A stretch of DNA of 64,000 bases from Xestospongia bergquistia. Taxonomy: Eukaryota > Porifera > Demospongiae > Haplosclerida > Petrosiidae. Where the stretch lies: the NCBI GenBank assembly GCA_963965975.1, contig OZ014416.1, positions 3,968,001 through 4,032,000 on the forward strand. Direction: 5' to 3'. The position numbers were made by a program, and so were the translations under genes. The notes beneath the pieces were generated by a model that saw only the letters and a list, made by a program, of their open reading frames with translations, was not told the origin of the DNA and did no database searches. Below, piece by piece: positions 12,901 to 24,457 of this stretch. The stretch's first letter is position 1, and every line of letters starts with the position of its first letter.

Positions 12901-15900
12901 AACAGCTATTAACAGTTTAGTAAATTAGTTTGCATTAACGCTCTAAAGTCTTTAAGTTAAAGACTTTAGAAGGTTTAGACTATTAAGAGAAGTTTATAAA
13001 GTAAACTGCTCAGTCTAAAGGACTTTATGGCACTAACTAAATAAACAGCTATTAACAGTTTAGTAAGTTAGTTTGCATTAACTCTCTAAAGTCTTTAAGT
13101 TAAAGACGTTAGAAGGTTTAGACTATTGAGAAAAGTTTATAAAGTAAACTGCTCAGTCTAAAGGACTTTATGGCACTAACTAAATAAACAGCTATTAACA
13201 GTTTAGTAAGTTAGTTTTTATTAACGCTCTAAAGTCATTAAGTTAAAGACTTTAGAAGGTTTAGACTATTCAGAGAAGTTTATAAAGTAAATTGCTTAGT
13301 CTAAGGGACTTTATTGCACTAACTAAATAAACAGCTATTAACAGTTTAGTAAGTTAGTTTGCATTAACGCTATAAAGTCTTTAAGTTAAAGACTTTAGAA
13401 GGTTTAGACTATTGAGAAAAGTTTATAAAGTAAACTGCTCAGTCTAAAGGACTTTATGGCACTAACTAAAAAAACAGCTATTAACAGTTTAGTAAGTTAG
13501 TTTGCATTAAGCCAATAAGGTCTTTAAGTTAAAGACTTTAGTAGGTATAGACTATTGAGAGAAGTTTATAAAGTAAACTGCTCAGTCTAAAGGACTTTTT
13601 GCTACGAACTAAATAAACAGCTATAAACAGTTTAGTAAGTTAGTTTGCATTAATGCTCTAAAGTCTTTAAGTTAAAGACTTTAGAAGGTTTAGACTATTG
13701 ACAGAAGTTTATAAAGTAAACTGCTTAGTCTAAAGGACTTTATGGCACTAACTAAATAAACAGCTATTAACAGTTTAGTAAGTTTGTTTGCATTAACGCT
13801 CTAAAGTCTTCAAGTTAAAGACTTTAGAAGGTTTAGACTATTCAGAGAAGTTTATAAAGTAAACTGCTCAGTCTAAAGGAATTTATGGCACTAACTAAAT
13901 AAACAGCTATTAACAGTTTAGTAAGTTAGTTTGCATTAACGCTCTAAACTCTTTAAGTTAAAGACTTTAGAAGGTTTATACTATTGAGAGAAGTTTATAA
14001 AGTAAACTGCTCAGTCTAAAGGACTTTATGGCACTAACTAAGTAAACAGCTATTAACAGTTTAGTAAGTTAGTTTGCATTAATGCTCTAATGTCTTTAAG
14101 ATAAAGACTTTAGAAATTTTAGGCTATTGAGTGAAGTTTGTAAAGTAAACTGTTCAGTCTAAAGGACTTTATGGCACTAACTAAATAAACAGCTATTAAA
14201 AGTTTAGTAAGTTAGTTGGCATTAACGCTCTAAAGTCTTTAAGTTAAAGACTTTAGAACGTTTAGACTATTAAGAGAAGTTTAAAAAGTAAACTGCTCAG
14301 TCTAAAGGACTTTATGGCACTAACTAAATAAACAGCTATTAACAGTTTAGTAAGGTAGTTTGCATTAACGCTTTAAAGTCTTTAAGTTAAAGATTTTAGA
14401 AGGTTTAGACTATTGAGAGAAGATTATAAACTAAACTGCAAAGTATAAAGGACTTTATGGCACTAACTAAATAAACAGCTATTAACAGTTTAGTAAGTTA
14501 GTTTGCATTAACGCTCTAAAGTCTTTAAGTTAAAGACTTTAGAAGGTTTAGACAATCGAGAGAAGTTTATAAAGTAAACTCCTCAGTCTAAAGGACTTTA
14601 TAGGACTAACTAAATAAACAGCTATTAACAGTTTAGTAAGTTAGTTTGCATTAACGCAATAAGGTCTTTAAGTTTAAGACTTTAGTAGGTATAGACTATT
14701 GAGTGAAGTTTATAAAGTAAACTGCTCAGTCTAAAGGACTTTTTGCTACTAACTAAATGAACAGCTATAAACAGTTTAGTAAGTTAGTTTGCATTAACGC
14801 TCTAAAGTCTTTAAGTTAAAGACTTTAGAAGGTTTAGACTATTCAGAGAAGTTTATAAAGTAAATTGCTTAGTCTAAAGGACTTTATTGCACTAAGTAAA
14901 TAAACAGCTATTAACAGTTTAGTAAGTTAGTTTGCATTAACGCTATAAAGTCTTTATGCTAAAGACTTTAGAAGGTTTAGACTATTGAGAAAAGTTTATA
15001 AAGGAAACTGCTCAGTCTAAAGGTCTTTATGGCACTAACTAAATAAACAGCTATTAACAGTTTAGTTAGTTTGCATTAACGCAATAAGGTCTTTAAGTTA
15101 AAGACTTTAGTAGGTATAGACTATTGAGAGAAGTTTATAAAGTAAACTGCTCAGTCTAAAGGACTTTTTGCTACGAACTAAATAAACAGCTATAAACAGT
15201 TTAGTAAGTTAGTTTGCATTAACGCTCTAAAGTCTTTAAGTTAAAGACTTTAGAAGGTTTAGACTATTGACAGAAGTTTATAAAGTAAACTGCTTAGTCT
15301 AAAGGACTTTATGGCACTCACTAAATAAACAGCTATTAACAGTTTAGTAAGTTTGTTTGCATTAACGCTCTAAATTCTTCAAGTTAAAGACTTTAGAAGA
15401 TTTAGACTATTCAGAGAAGTTTATAAAGTAAGTGCTTAGTCTAAAGGACATTATGGCACTAACTAAATAAACAGCTATTAACAGTTTAGTAAGTTAGTTT
15501 GCATTAACGCTCTAAAGTCTTTAAGTTAAAGACTTTAGAAGGTTTAGACTATTGAGAGAAGTTTATAAAGTAAACTGCTAAGTCTAAAGGACTTTATGGC
15601 TCTAACTAAATAAACAGCCATTAACAGTTTAGTAAGTTAGTTTGCATTAACGCTATAAAGTCTTTAAGTGAAAGACTTTAGAAGGTTTAGACTATTGAGA
15701 AAAGTTTATAAAGTAAACTGCTCAGTCTAAAGGACTTTATGGCACTAACTAAATAAACAGCTATTAACAGTTTAGTAAGTTAGTTTGCATTAACGCTCTA
15801 AAGTCATCAAGATAAAGACTTTAGAAGGTTTAGACTATTGAGAGAAGTTTATAAAGTAAGCTGCTCTGTCTAAAGGACTTTATGGCACTAACTAAATAAA

Positions 15901-16649
15901 CAGCTATAAACAGTTTAGTAAGTTAGTTTGCATTAACGCTCTAAAGTCTTTAAGTTAAAGACTTTAGTAGGTTTAGACAATCGAGAGAAGTTTATAAAGT
16001 AAACTGCTCAGTCTAAAGGACTTTATGGCACTAACTAAGTAAACAGCTATTAACAGTTTAGTAAGTTAGTTTGCATTAACGCTCTAAAGTCTTTAAGTTA
16101 AAGACTTTAGAAGGTTTAGACTATTGAGAGAAGTTTATAAAGTAAACTGCTCAGTCTAAAGGACTTTGTGGCACTAACTAAGTAAACAGCTATTAACAGT
16201 TTAGTAAGTTAGTTTGCATTAACGCTCTAAAGTCTTTAAGTTAAAGACTTTAGAAGGTTTAAACTATTGAGAGAAGTTTATAAAGTAAACTGCTCAGTCT
16301 AAAGGACTTTATGGCACTAACTAAATAAACAGCTATTAACAGTTTAGTAAGTTAGTTTGCATTAACGCTCTAAAGTCTTTAAGTTAAAGACTTTAGAAGG
16401 TTTAGACTATTGAGAGAAGTTTATAAAGTAAACTGCTTAGTCTAAAGGACTTTATGGCACTAACTAAATAAACAGCTATTAACAGTTTAGTAAGTTAGTT
16501 TGCATTAACGCTCTAAAGTCTTTAAGTTAAAGACTGTAGAAGGTTTAGACTATTGAGAGAAGTTTATAAAGTAAACTGCTCAGTCTAAAGGACTTTATGG
16601 CACTAACTAAATAAACAGCTATTAAAAGTTCGGTAAGTTAGTTTGCATT

Positions 16650-19375
16650 AACTCAGTCTAAAGGACTTAATGGGATAACTAAGCAAACTTCTATTAACAG
16701 TTTAGTAACTTTGTTTGCATGATGCTCTAAAGTCTTTAAGTTAAAGACTTTAGAAAGTTTAGACTTTTGAGTGAATTTTATAAAGTAAACTGCTCAGTCT
16801 AAACAACCTCATGCCACTAACTAAATAAACAACTATTAACAGTTCAGTAAGTTAGTTTGGATTAACGATCGAAAGACTTTAAGTTAAAGACTTTAGAAGG
16901 TTTAGACTGTTTAGTGAAGTGTATAAAGTAAACTGCTCAGCCTAAAGGACTTAATGCGACTAACTAAAAATAATGCTACTAACATTTTAGTAAGTTATTT
17001 TGCATTAACACACTAAAGTCTTTAAGTTAAAGACCTTAGAAGGTTTAGACTGTTGAGTGAATTTTATAAAGTAAACTGCTCAGTATAAAGGTCTTTATGG
17101 CACTAACTAAGTAGACAGCTGTTAAAAGTTTAGTAAGTTAGTTTGCATTAACACTCTAAAGTCTTTAAGTTAAAGACTTTAGAAGGTTTAGACAATTGAG
17201 TGAAGATTATAAAGTAAACTGCTAAGTCTAAAGGACTTTATGGCATAACTAAATAAGCTTCTATTAACATTTTAGTAAGTTAGTTTGTATTAACAGTCTG
17301 AAGTCTTTAAGTTAAGACTTTAGAAGGTTTAGACGATTGAGTTAAGTGTATAAAGTAAGGTGCTCAGTTTAAAGGACTTAATGGGACTAACTAGAGAAAC
17401 TGCTACTAAAAGTTTCGTAAGTTTGTTTGCATTAACACTCTAGAGTCTTTAAGTTAAAGAGTTTAGAAGGTTTACACTATTTATTGATGTTGATAGAGTA
17501 AACTGCACAGTCAAAGGGACTTTATGGCACTAATTAAATAAACAGCTATAAACAGTTTAGTAAGTTTTTTTGCATTAACGCTCTAAAGATTTAAATTAAA
17601 GACTTTAGAAGGTTTAGACTATTGAGTGAATTTTATAAAGTACACACTCAATCTAAAGAATTTAATGGGACTAAGTAAGTACACTGCTATTAACAGTTTA
17701 GAAAATTTGTTTGCATTAACGCTCTAAAGTCTTTAAGTTAAAGACTTTAGAAAGTTTAGACTATTGAGTGAATTTTATAAAGTAAACTGCTCAGTCTGAA
17801 GGACTTAATGGGACTAACTAAACAAACTGCTACTAACAGTTTAGTAAGTGTTTTTGCATTAACGCTCTAAAGTCTTTAAGTTAAACACTTTATAAGGTTT
17901 TGGCTATTGACTGAAGTTTATAAAGTAAAATGTTCACTATAAAGGTCTTGATGGCACTAACTAAATAAACAGCTATTAACAGTTTAGTAAGTTGGTTTGC
18001 ATTAATGCTCTAAAGTCTTTAAGTTAAAGACTTTAGAAGGTTTAGACTATTGAGTGAAGTTTATAAAGTAAACTGCTCGGTATAAAGGTCTTTATGGCAC
18101 TAACTAAATAAACAGCTATTAAATTTTTGGCAAGTTTGTTTGCATTAACGGTCTAAAGTCTTTAAGTTAAAGACTTTAGAAGGTTTAGACTATTGAGTGA
18201 AGTTTATAAAGAAAACTGCTCAGTCTAAAGGACTTAATGGGACTAACTAAATAAACTGCTACTAACATTTTAGTAAGTTTGTTTGCATTAATGCTCTAAA
18301 GTGTTTAAGTTAAAACGTAAAAAGGTTTAGACTATTGAGAGAAGTTTCTAAAGTAAACTGCTGAGTATAAAGGTCTTTATAGCACTAACTAAATAAACAG
18401 CTATTAAATGTTTAGTAAGTTTTTTGCATTAACGCTTTAAAGTCTTTAAGTTAAAGACTTTAGGAGTTTTAGACTTTTGAGTGAAGTTTATAAAAAAAAA
18501 TGCTCAGTCTAAAGGACTTAATGGGACTAACTAAACAAACTGCTACTAACAGTTTAGTAAGTTGGTTAACATTAACTGTCGAAAGTCTTTAATTGAAAGA
18601 CTTTAAAGGTTTAGACTATTGAGTGAATTTTATAAAGTAATTTGCTAAGTCTAACGGACTTAGTGCAACTAACTAAATAACCTGCAATTAACAGTTTAGT
18701 AAGGTTGCTTGCATTAAGTGTCTAAAGTCTTTAATTTAAAGACTTTAGAAGGTTTAGACTATTGAGTGAATTTTATGAAGTAAGTTGCTCCGTCAAAAGG
18801 ACTAATAGGACTATCTCATCAAGCTGCTACTAACAGTTTAGTAAGTTGTTTTGCATTAACGCTCTAAAGTCTTTAATTTAAAGAGTTTAGAAGGTTTAGA
18901 CTATTGAGGGAATTTTATAAAGTAAACTGTTCAGTCTTAAGGACTTAATGGCACTAAATAAATAAACTGCAATGAACAGTTTAGTAAATTGGTTTGCATT
19001 AACGCTCTAAAGCCTTTAATTTAAAGACCTTAGAAGGTGTAGACTATTGAGTGAAGTTTATAAAGTAAACTGCTAGGTCTAATGGTGTTAATGGGACTAA
19101 CTCAACAAGCTGCTACTAACAGTTCAGTAAGTTGGTTTGTATTAACGCTTTAAAGTCTTTAATTTAAAGACTTTAGAATGTTTACACTATTGAGTGAAGT
19201 TTATAAAGTAAACTGCTCAGTCCATAGGACTTAATGGGACTAACTAAATAATCTGCAATTAACAGTTTAGTAAGTTTGTGTGCATTAACTCTCTAAAGTC
19301 TTTAATTTAAAACTTTATAAGGTTTAGACTATTGAGTGAAATTTATAAAGTAAACTGCTCAGTCTAAAGGACTTA
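16650..19375 (+). repeat. 143-bp satellite, divergent edge
   Basis: The array continues in the same orientation, but the units are much more divergent from each other and from the left part. The diagnostic GGACTTTATGGCACTAAC becomes GGACTTAATGGGACTAAC, AACAGCTATTAACAG becomes AACTGCTACTAACAG, and small indels are common. The switch is sharp: the first unit after 16640 has lost about 75 bp, joining GCATTAAC directly to TCAGTCTAAAGG. This looks like the old, no longer homogenised edge of the satellite. Confidence 0.93.
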
Positions 19376-20677
19376 GAGTCGAAAATCAATGGATGGAAAA
19401 AATCTATTTTCAGACACTTTTTCTTCTAAAAATTTGAAGATAGCTTATTGCTTCCATACAATGTGGCTCTTTGTTATGCTCAATGAATACACTTTCCTTG
19501 CACAGTTTCCTAACTAAACTCCGTGTTGTGAACGAGCTCCGTTTTTGGTGCTTTTACAGACTTGAATGTATTCGCGGGGAACGTGGTATGATTTGGCGGA
19601 GAACACAACCTTAAGTCTAAACGTTAGCTAGGAGTTTTCTGTCAGTTTCTGAGTCTTTCTCTTTCTATCAACTAAATCTACCTCAAGTTAAACCTTAGGC
19701 AGGACTCTCTTGTATTAACTATCGTGGAAAGAATCAAACAAGGTAATTTGTGATAATGTATAGATGTCAATGTGGAAGACTTGATGGCTTGAGCTATGTG
19801 TTTGTAATACCTTAGTCAACCCTGGCCATTTTAGTGATTAGTAAATATGTCTGTAATAACAGAGTCAGTTCACTTTTTAATAATAAGAGTGTTGTACTAG
19901 GGCTTAATAGCTGCTTGACTTTATGACTAACTTTACTGTAAGTAGGTAAACATGTGATAGATATTTGATTTATAATAATCTGAGTGAAATAAATTTTTAA
20001 ATGATAATCAATTAACTATATGACAATATTATTGTTTTTAATACCTTTGAGAAAAAAAGATAAAGTCATCACATAAACTAAAATATGTCATAGACCATTT
20101 ATTATACTATAGGTATGATGTCATAGTCACAAAAATAGGAGGAAGGGTAGGCAGATAACATGTTAAAGTCACTAGTCATTATTTTGATAGAGAAATGAGT
20201 TCTAATGAGTTGCTTATTCAAAATTCATGATATGATCAAAGGCTCTAAATAATTGCAGTATATAGTTATATCACATGTAGTCATTGGTACAATGTATAGT
20301 CTTTGTTATGAAGTAGAGAAGAGATGTATACCTTCAAGCATACTAGTAGACATATCTGCCTTACTTATTTGTTTTCATCTGGTCTTATTGAATCTTCAGA
20401 ATGCAATAGTCCACTACAATGAGCTAGAGTCTTTCTATGTTTTATACATAACTAGGAGTCTCTCTACAAAGCTATGACAATTAGTATAAGATTGTGAAAA
20501 ACCTTTGTACAAATGACTTATTGCAAACCATAAAGTTTATGTGCTTAATTGGGTGCTGAGACAATTAATTGTTTGAAAACATGCAAGTCCTTTTTTAAGT
20601 GCCTCTGACATGACTCTATTTTTCTTTGTTTATATATGATTTATTATGTTATAGTTACATCTTCTTTAATAGCCTAG
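19376..20677 (+). other. 5' non-coding part and presumed first intron of the Tigger element
   Basis: There is no convincing coding sequence here. The transposase frame that opens at 20678 has no ATG before its HTH domain, so a short upstream exon must supply the start. A possible donor is AACAAG|GTAATT at 19741-19742, and the acceptor is the AG at 20676-20677 (alternatively 20671-20672). The 74-codon open frame at 20253-20477 has no recognisable domain and is probably chance. Confidence 0.5.
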
Positions 20678-22589
20678 GTTATCCTCTGGAGGAAAAAAGC
20701 CAAGGAATAGGCACTACAAGCGGTGGAGTGAGACCCAGTTACGTATAGCAGCAAAGGACGTGGCTAAAGGACGATTTACTCTTAGAAAAGCTGCTGAAAT
20801 GTATAATGTGCCAAAGTCAAGATTATGGGACAGAGTGTCTGGTAATGTCTCTTTTGGTGCTCACTGTGGACCCCCTCGATACTTAAATGACATTGAAGAA
20901 GAAGAACTAGTAACATTTTTGGTAGGTTCAGCTAAAATTGGCTTCGCTCGGACAAAGGAACAAGTTCTTTGTATTGTTAGAGCAGCACTAGCAAAGAAAC
21001 GTCAATGTGAAGTTGAAGATGTCAATGTCATTACTGGTTGGTGGGGCTCATTTGTGAAGCGGCATCCAAAACTACGATTAAGATATGGATCCAAATTAGC
21101 ATATCGTAGAGCTATTGCAGCTAACCCAGATGTCATAAATCGATATTTTGACTTGCTTGAAGAAACATTGAAGTCTAATAATTTGCTTGAATGACCAATG
21201 CTGATTTTTAACTGTGATGAGAGCGGGTTCCCATTGGAACATAAACCTGGCAAAATAATTGGAGTACAAGGTCAGAGAGATATTTCCTGTATTACTAGTG
21301 GTGATAAAGCCCAAATTACTGTTTTGTCAGCATGCAGTGCTTCTGGTTACCTTTTGCCTCCGATGATAATTTTTGATCGGAAAAAACTTAAGCCCAATTT
21401 CACAAAAGGAGAAATCTCAGGTACTGCATAAGGGGTGTCTAAAAATGGATGGATAGATTCCGAATTGTTTCAGGAATGGTTTACTAATCACTTCTTACTT
21501 CACATCCCTCCACAGCGACCCATCTTGTTACTCCTGGATGGACATTCTTCACATTACCAACCTCAATTGATCAGGACAGCTGCTGCAAATCAGATCATCT
21601 TATTTTGCTTGCCACCTCATACAACTCATTTGTGTCAACCATTGGACAGGTCATGTTTTAGCCCCTTTAAAAGGGAATACAATAATAAGTGTCATCTCTA
21701 CATGTCCTGTAATCCTGGGAAAGCTGTTACTAGATTTAATTTCACCGAAACGTTTAGTCGAGCCTGGACAAAGGCGATGACACCAGCTAATATTGTTGCT
21801 GGGTTTAGATCCACTGGTATATACCCCCTCAACTGGTATGCAGTATTACGTTACTTGCAACTTGAAGAGGATGGGAAAATGGATATGATAACCTCCAAGA
21901 TGAGACTGTTTCTTCCTCTGTATAGCCCAGCTAAATCTCATCCTCATACCTGTATTACTTCCGATAGTGAAAGCATTGATTATTATGAGAAAGACACTTG
22001 TAGTGAAGACAGTACCTGTGGTTACTATGGTAACTTTTCTGAAGACGAAGATTACATTACAAAAGTTCAGCCATCTACTCTTCATGATTTTCTTACTTTA
22101 CCTCAGCTACCAAGTAATGAGAAAAAGACAAACCACAGTGCTCGTGTTTTAACAAGTTCTGAAAATCTTCAGTTGATAAGAGAAAAAGAAATGAAGAAAG
22201 CAGATGAATTAAAAGGTAAAGATCTTAGAAAGCAACAGCGAGAAAAGAAGGCAATGGAACGAGAACTGAAAAAGAAGGAGGTAGAGGAGAGAAAGCTTAA
22301 AAGAGCAGTTGAAAAAGCCGAGAAAGAGAGACAAAAGAAAGAAAAAAAACAAAGTGAACAGAGTACATCAAAATTTGATTTTACAGAAGAAAGCACAGTC
22401 GGTTTTCTAGGAAGTATGAGAATGGTTATGATCTACCTGACATCAGATATGAAAAATGGAAAAAAATATTTCATCCTGAAGAATTATCTTTAGATGCTAC
22501 AGCATGTAAATCCAGTGATGGAGACATCAGTCTCAGTGAAGTAGATGAGAATAGTAAGTGATACAGCCTGAGGTTAATTATACTTTGAA

Positions 22590-23120
22590 TTTATGGCTTG
22601 CTATTTTAGAAAGTGCACTAGAACAGTCACCAAAAGTTCTCAAATTTCCAGTATGTGTAATGTATATATATATTTTAGTATTTTTGAGTTAATTATCCTT
22701 GTTACAGGGAGGAAGAGATGTACCAGAAGTACTAGCAAGAGAAGTGAAGAAGAGATAGGACTCTATGAATATGACAAGAATGGACTCAGTGATAATGGTA
22801 TGTGACATTATATTATAATTAACCCTTTAATAGTGGCTTGCCATTTTAGAAACTACACTAGAGCAGTCAAAGACATTACCTAAAAATTCTCAAATTTCCA
22901 GTATGTGTAATGTATATATATTGAAGTATTTTAAAGTTAATTATCTTTGTTACAGGGAGGAAGAGATGTACCAAAAGTACTAGCAAGAGAAGTTAAAAAA
23001 AGATAAGACTCAGTGAATATGACAAGAATGGACTCAGTGATAATGGTATGTGACATTATACTATAATTAACCCTTTAATAGTGGCTTGCCATTTTAGAAA
23101 CTACACTAGAGCAGTCAAAG
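22590..23120 (+). repeat. Tandem duplication of a transposase exon and its introns
   Basis: A segment of about 243 bp starting TGGCTTGC(C/T)ATTTTAGAAA occurs at about 22590, again at about 22832, and in truncated form at about 23079. Each full copy includes the CTTTGTTACAG acceptor, the small basic exon and the GTATGTGAC donor. The first exon copy is open (RKRCTRSTSKRSEEE...). The second has a TAA in the same frame (RSTSKRS becomes KSTSKRS followed by a stop) and would have to be skipped. This is an internal exon duplication inside the transposon. Confidence 0.8.
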
Positions 23121-23186
23121 AATAACCTGACAACCAGTATGAAAATATTCACAATATAATAATACAATTCATGTATTTCATTACAG

Positions 23187-23341
23187 AAAAACTATCAGCA
23201 TGTTCTAATAATTTATGTTTTCACACTAAAGCGACTAATTGGGTGGAATGTGAAAAATGTTTCCAGTGGTACCACATGGTATGTGTTGGGATCAAGAAAG
23301 AAAAATCTCTAAATTTTGTTTGTTTTATGTGTGACATATAA
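23187..23341 (+). other. PHD-finger exon of the Tigger transposase
   Basis: The acceptor TTTCATTACAG ends at 23186 and the stop TAA is at 23339-23341. The translated exon has the C4HC3 ligand order: Cys (ACS), Cys (NLC), Cys-x2-Cys (VECEKC), then WYH, VC, and FVCFMC. The aromatic WYH next to the His ligand is typical of PHD fingers, which bind histone H3 tails. The first Cys pair is spaced by four residues rather than the usual two, which is unusual. In a transposase such a domain may steer integration to particular chromatin; that is inference. Confidence 0.75.
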
Positions 23342-23870
23342 TAATTAACTACTAGACTTTTTGTAGTAAAATTATTTTTTCATGCACAGTGAATTTGAAT
23401 AATTAATAAACAGTATTTGTGATTGTCAAATTTGAGTTAATAAATATCAAGAACTTATCACCTACTTTAGAAAAGAACTTCTCTTAAATGTCCGTTTATT
23501 CGTCCATGAGTTCATGTTTTCATAGAGATGTATATTCAGAACTGTACGTAGAAATTTCTCCAAATTTTGACAGTTAATTCTTTACATATTATATACTGTT
23601 CAAAAGCAGAGATAACGTTCAAGCTATAATTGTTATCAAGATATGGTCATCGTTCAAATCTACATAAGAATGTCCGTTTTATCATGATCTCAAGTGTACA
23701 GGATATATGCTTGTAAATTGTGCAAAAAGATTTCTTTTTCAGTATATTCTTTGCAATAACTATATGATGGATTGGGGCACTCGAAGCTGGTGTCGAAAGT
23801 CAGCTTCGAATGCTCTGTTTATTTAAAAACAGTAAAAACACCAGAGTGTCCGATCATTGAGCCACGCCTC

Positions 23871-24457
23871 TAATGGGACTAACTAAATAAACTGCAATTA
23901 ACAGTTTAGTAAGTTGGTTTGCATTAATGCTCTAAAGTCTTTAAGTTGAAGACTTTAGAAGGTTTAGACTATTGAGTGAAGTTTATAAAGTAAACTGCAC
24001 ATTCTAAAGGACTTAATGTGACTAACTAAATAAAGTGCAATTTACAGTTTAGTAAGTTGGTTTGCTTTAACGCTTTAAAGTCTTTACTTTTAAGACTTTA
24101 GAAGGTTTAGACTATTGCGTGAAGATTATAAAGTAAATTGTTCAGTCTAAAGGACTTAATGGGACTAACTAAAGAAACTGCTATTAACAGTTTAGTAAGT
24201 TGGTTTGCATTAAGGGTCTAAAGTCTTTAATTTAAAGACTTTAGAAGGTTTAGACTATTGAGTGAAGTTTATAAAGTAAACTGCTCAGTCTAAAAGAGTT
24301 AACGTTACTAACTAAATAAACTGCAATTAACATTTTAGTAAGTTGGTTTGAATTAACGCTCTAAAGTCTTTAATTTAAAGACTTTAGAAGGTTTAGACTA
24401 TTGAGTGAAGTTTATAAAGTAAACTGCTCAGTCTAAAGGATTTAATGGTACTAACTA
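23871..24457 (+). repeat. 143-bp satellite resumes (about four divergent units)
   Basis: The satellite continues directly after the Tigger element in the same orientation, with units of the divergent type (GGACTTAATG(G/T)GACTAACTAAATAAACTGCAATTAAC). It ends at a second TA insertion site (24456-24457). Confidence 0.95.

Larger units (their letters stand above)
1..16649 (+). repeat. 143-bp satellite array, homogeneous part (about 116 copies)
   Basis: A head-to-tail array. Successive copies of the CTCAGTCTAAAGGACTTTAT landmark start at 1, 144, 287 and 430, so the unit is 143 bp. Copies differ by only a few substitutions each and indels are rare. Every unit carries a near-perfect palindrome, CTAAAGTCTTTAA / TTAAAGACTTTAG (13-bp arms, 1-bp spacer), and a second inverted pair, TTTAGACT ... 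AGTCTAAA, about 38 bp apart. No open frame of useful length crosses it, and all reading frames are closed by the recurrent TAA/TAG-rich motifs. The array runs off the left edge, so its true length is unknown. A pericentromeric or other heterochromatic satellite is the natural interpretation, but position in the chromosome cannot be read here. Confidence 0.97.
20678..23341 (+). pseudogene. Pogo/Tigger-family transposase with C-terminal PHD finger, broken
   Basis: This would have encoded the cut-and-paste transposase of the surrounding element. The order seen is: a pipsqueak/CENP-B-type HTH (20700-20850, with LRKAAEMYNVPKSRLWDRV); a second CENP-B/Tc5-type HTH (about 21040-21090, WWGSFVKRHPKLRLR); a DDE_1 catalytic core with Asp codons at 21216 (NCDESGF), 21537 (LLLDGHSSHY) and 21645 (QPLDRSC), i.e. 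DD35D; a Lys/Glu-rich coiled coil (22160-22360); a donor at 22554; a small exon at about 22709-22796; and a last exon at 23187-23341 encoding a C4HC3 PHD finger. The exon phases join correctly (A+GG, G+AA). In-frame TGA at 21192-21194 and TAA at 21429-21431, and a +1 shift near 22395, disable it. The closest group is Tigger-like DDE_1 transposases; confidence in the family is high. Confidence 0.92.
19376..23870 (+). mobile_element. Pogo/Tigger-type DNA transposon with TA target duplication
   Basis: A 4,495-bp block of non-satellite DNA interrupts a satellite unit exactly at a TA dinucleotide: GGACT-TA before it and TA-ATGGGACTAAC after it (TA at 19374-19375 and 23871-23872). The termini are imperfect inverted repeats: the left end starts GAGTCGAAAATCAATGG and the right end, read on the other strand, starts GAGGCGTGGCTCAATGA. 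A TA duplication and a coding DDE_1-type transposase together identify the Tc1/mariner/pogo superfamily. Near the right end is a hairpin, TCGAAGCTG ... CAGCTTCGA (about 23782-23812). The element inserted into the older, divergent satellite, and its gene is broken, so it is itself old. Confidence 0.9.

Noticed and set aside
1..19375. CRISPR array
   Set aside because: Repeats are contiguous 143-bp monomers with no unique spacers, and the window is eukaryotic.
20253..20477. 74-codon plus-strand open frame as a gene
   Set aside because: It lies in the presumed first intron of the Tigger element, has no recognisable domain, and has no supporting splice or start context.
21846..22396. Minus-strand frames opposite the transposase
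   Set aside because: They are antisense to a well-supported coding region; the Ser/Phe-rich product at 22169-22396 is just the reverse of the Lys/Glu-rich coiled coil.
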